Below, piece by piece: positions 6,432 through 6,444 of a stretch of 6,444 nucleotides of DNA. Origin of the DNA: a bacterium (GTDB lineage Bacteria; Thermosulfidibacterota; Thermosulfidibacteria; Thermosulfidibacterales; JALWSI01); assembly GCA_027080315.1 (NCBI GenBank), contig JALWSI010000110.1:1-6444 (forward strand). The letters are read 5' to 3'. The notes below the pieces were generated by a model. The model did no database searches, was not told the origin of the DNA, and was given only the letters and a program-made list of their open reading frames with translations. Made by a program: the position numbers and the translations under genes. The stretch's first letter is position 1; every line of letters starts with the position of its first letter.

Positions 6432-6444
6432 AGCGTATAGCATA
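6432..6444 (-). promoter_or_regulatory. possible extended -10 promoter element upstream of sdhC (tentative)
   Basis: At the right edge the minus strand reads TATGCTATACG, containing TG-n-TATACG, which matches 4 of 6 bases of a -10 box with the extended TG. It lies about 30 nt upstream of the sdhC ribosome binding site. Any -35 region is outside the window, so this is weak support only. Confidence 0.2.

Overview
The window is a compact, entirely minus-strand block of central carbon metabolism. In transcription order (right to left) it reads sdhC-sdhD-sdhA-sdhB, a 143-bp gap, then sucC-sucD-korD-korA, with korA running off the left edge. Together the genes encode three consecutive enzymes of the C4/C5 arm of the citric acid cycle: succinate:quinone oxidoreductase (fumarate <-> succinate), succinyl-CoA synthetase (succinate <-> succinyl-CoA) and 2-oxoglutarate:ferredoxin oxidoreductase (succinyl-CoA + CO2 <-> 2-oxoglutarate). 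All genes look intact except korA, which is cut by the window edge.

Layout: 1-571 korA (5' part only); 574-813 korD, a small 2x[4Fe-4S] ferredoxin subunit; 829-1707 sucD; 1730-2896 sucC; 2897-3039 the only real intergenic gap, holding a perfect 11-bp-stem hairpin; 3040-3747 sdhB; 3759-5606 sdhA; 5622-5981 sdhD; 6000-6389 sdhC; 6390-6444 the leader of sdhC. Within each half, genes are 2 to 22 bp apart and every start has a strong GGAGG-type ribosome binding site. This points to two closely linked transcription units, or one long operon with an internal processing or termination point.

Organism: the sequence suggests a bacterium with moderate GC content. It uses a ferredoxin-dependent 2-oxoglutarate oxidoreductase instead of the NAD-linked 2-oxoglutarate dehydrogenase complex, which is typical of anaerobes and of organisms with a reversible or reductive TCA cycle. 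The SDH membrane anchors are two small three-helix proteins resembling each other, with a conserved His in helix I and another in helix II of each. From memory this resembles the two-subunit anchors of mycobacterial and archaeal enzymes, although the Asp-Tyr quinone-site pair of SdhD is also conserved. I cannot assign a phylum from the sequence alone; an anaerobic Desulfobacterota- or Nitrospirota-like lineage is a guess.

I found no mobile element, RNA gene, CRISPR array or unknown gene. The points worth a second look are the His content of the anchors, a one-residue-shorter SdhB loop at the expected quinone site, an unusual N-terminal extension of SdhA, and the hairpin dividing the two gene sets. 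I see no evidence of a new biological system here.
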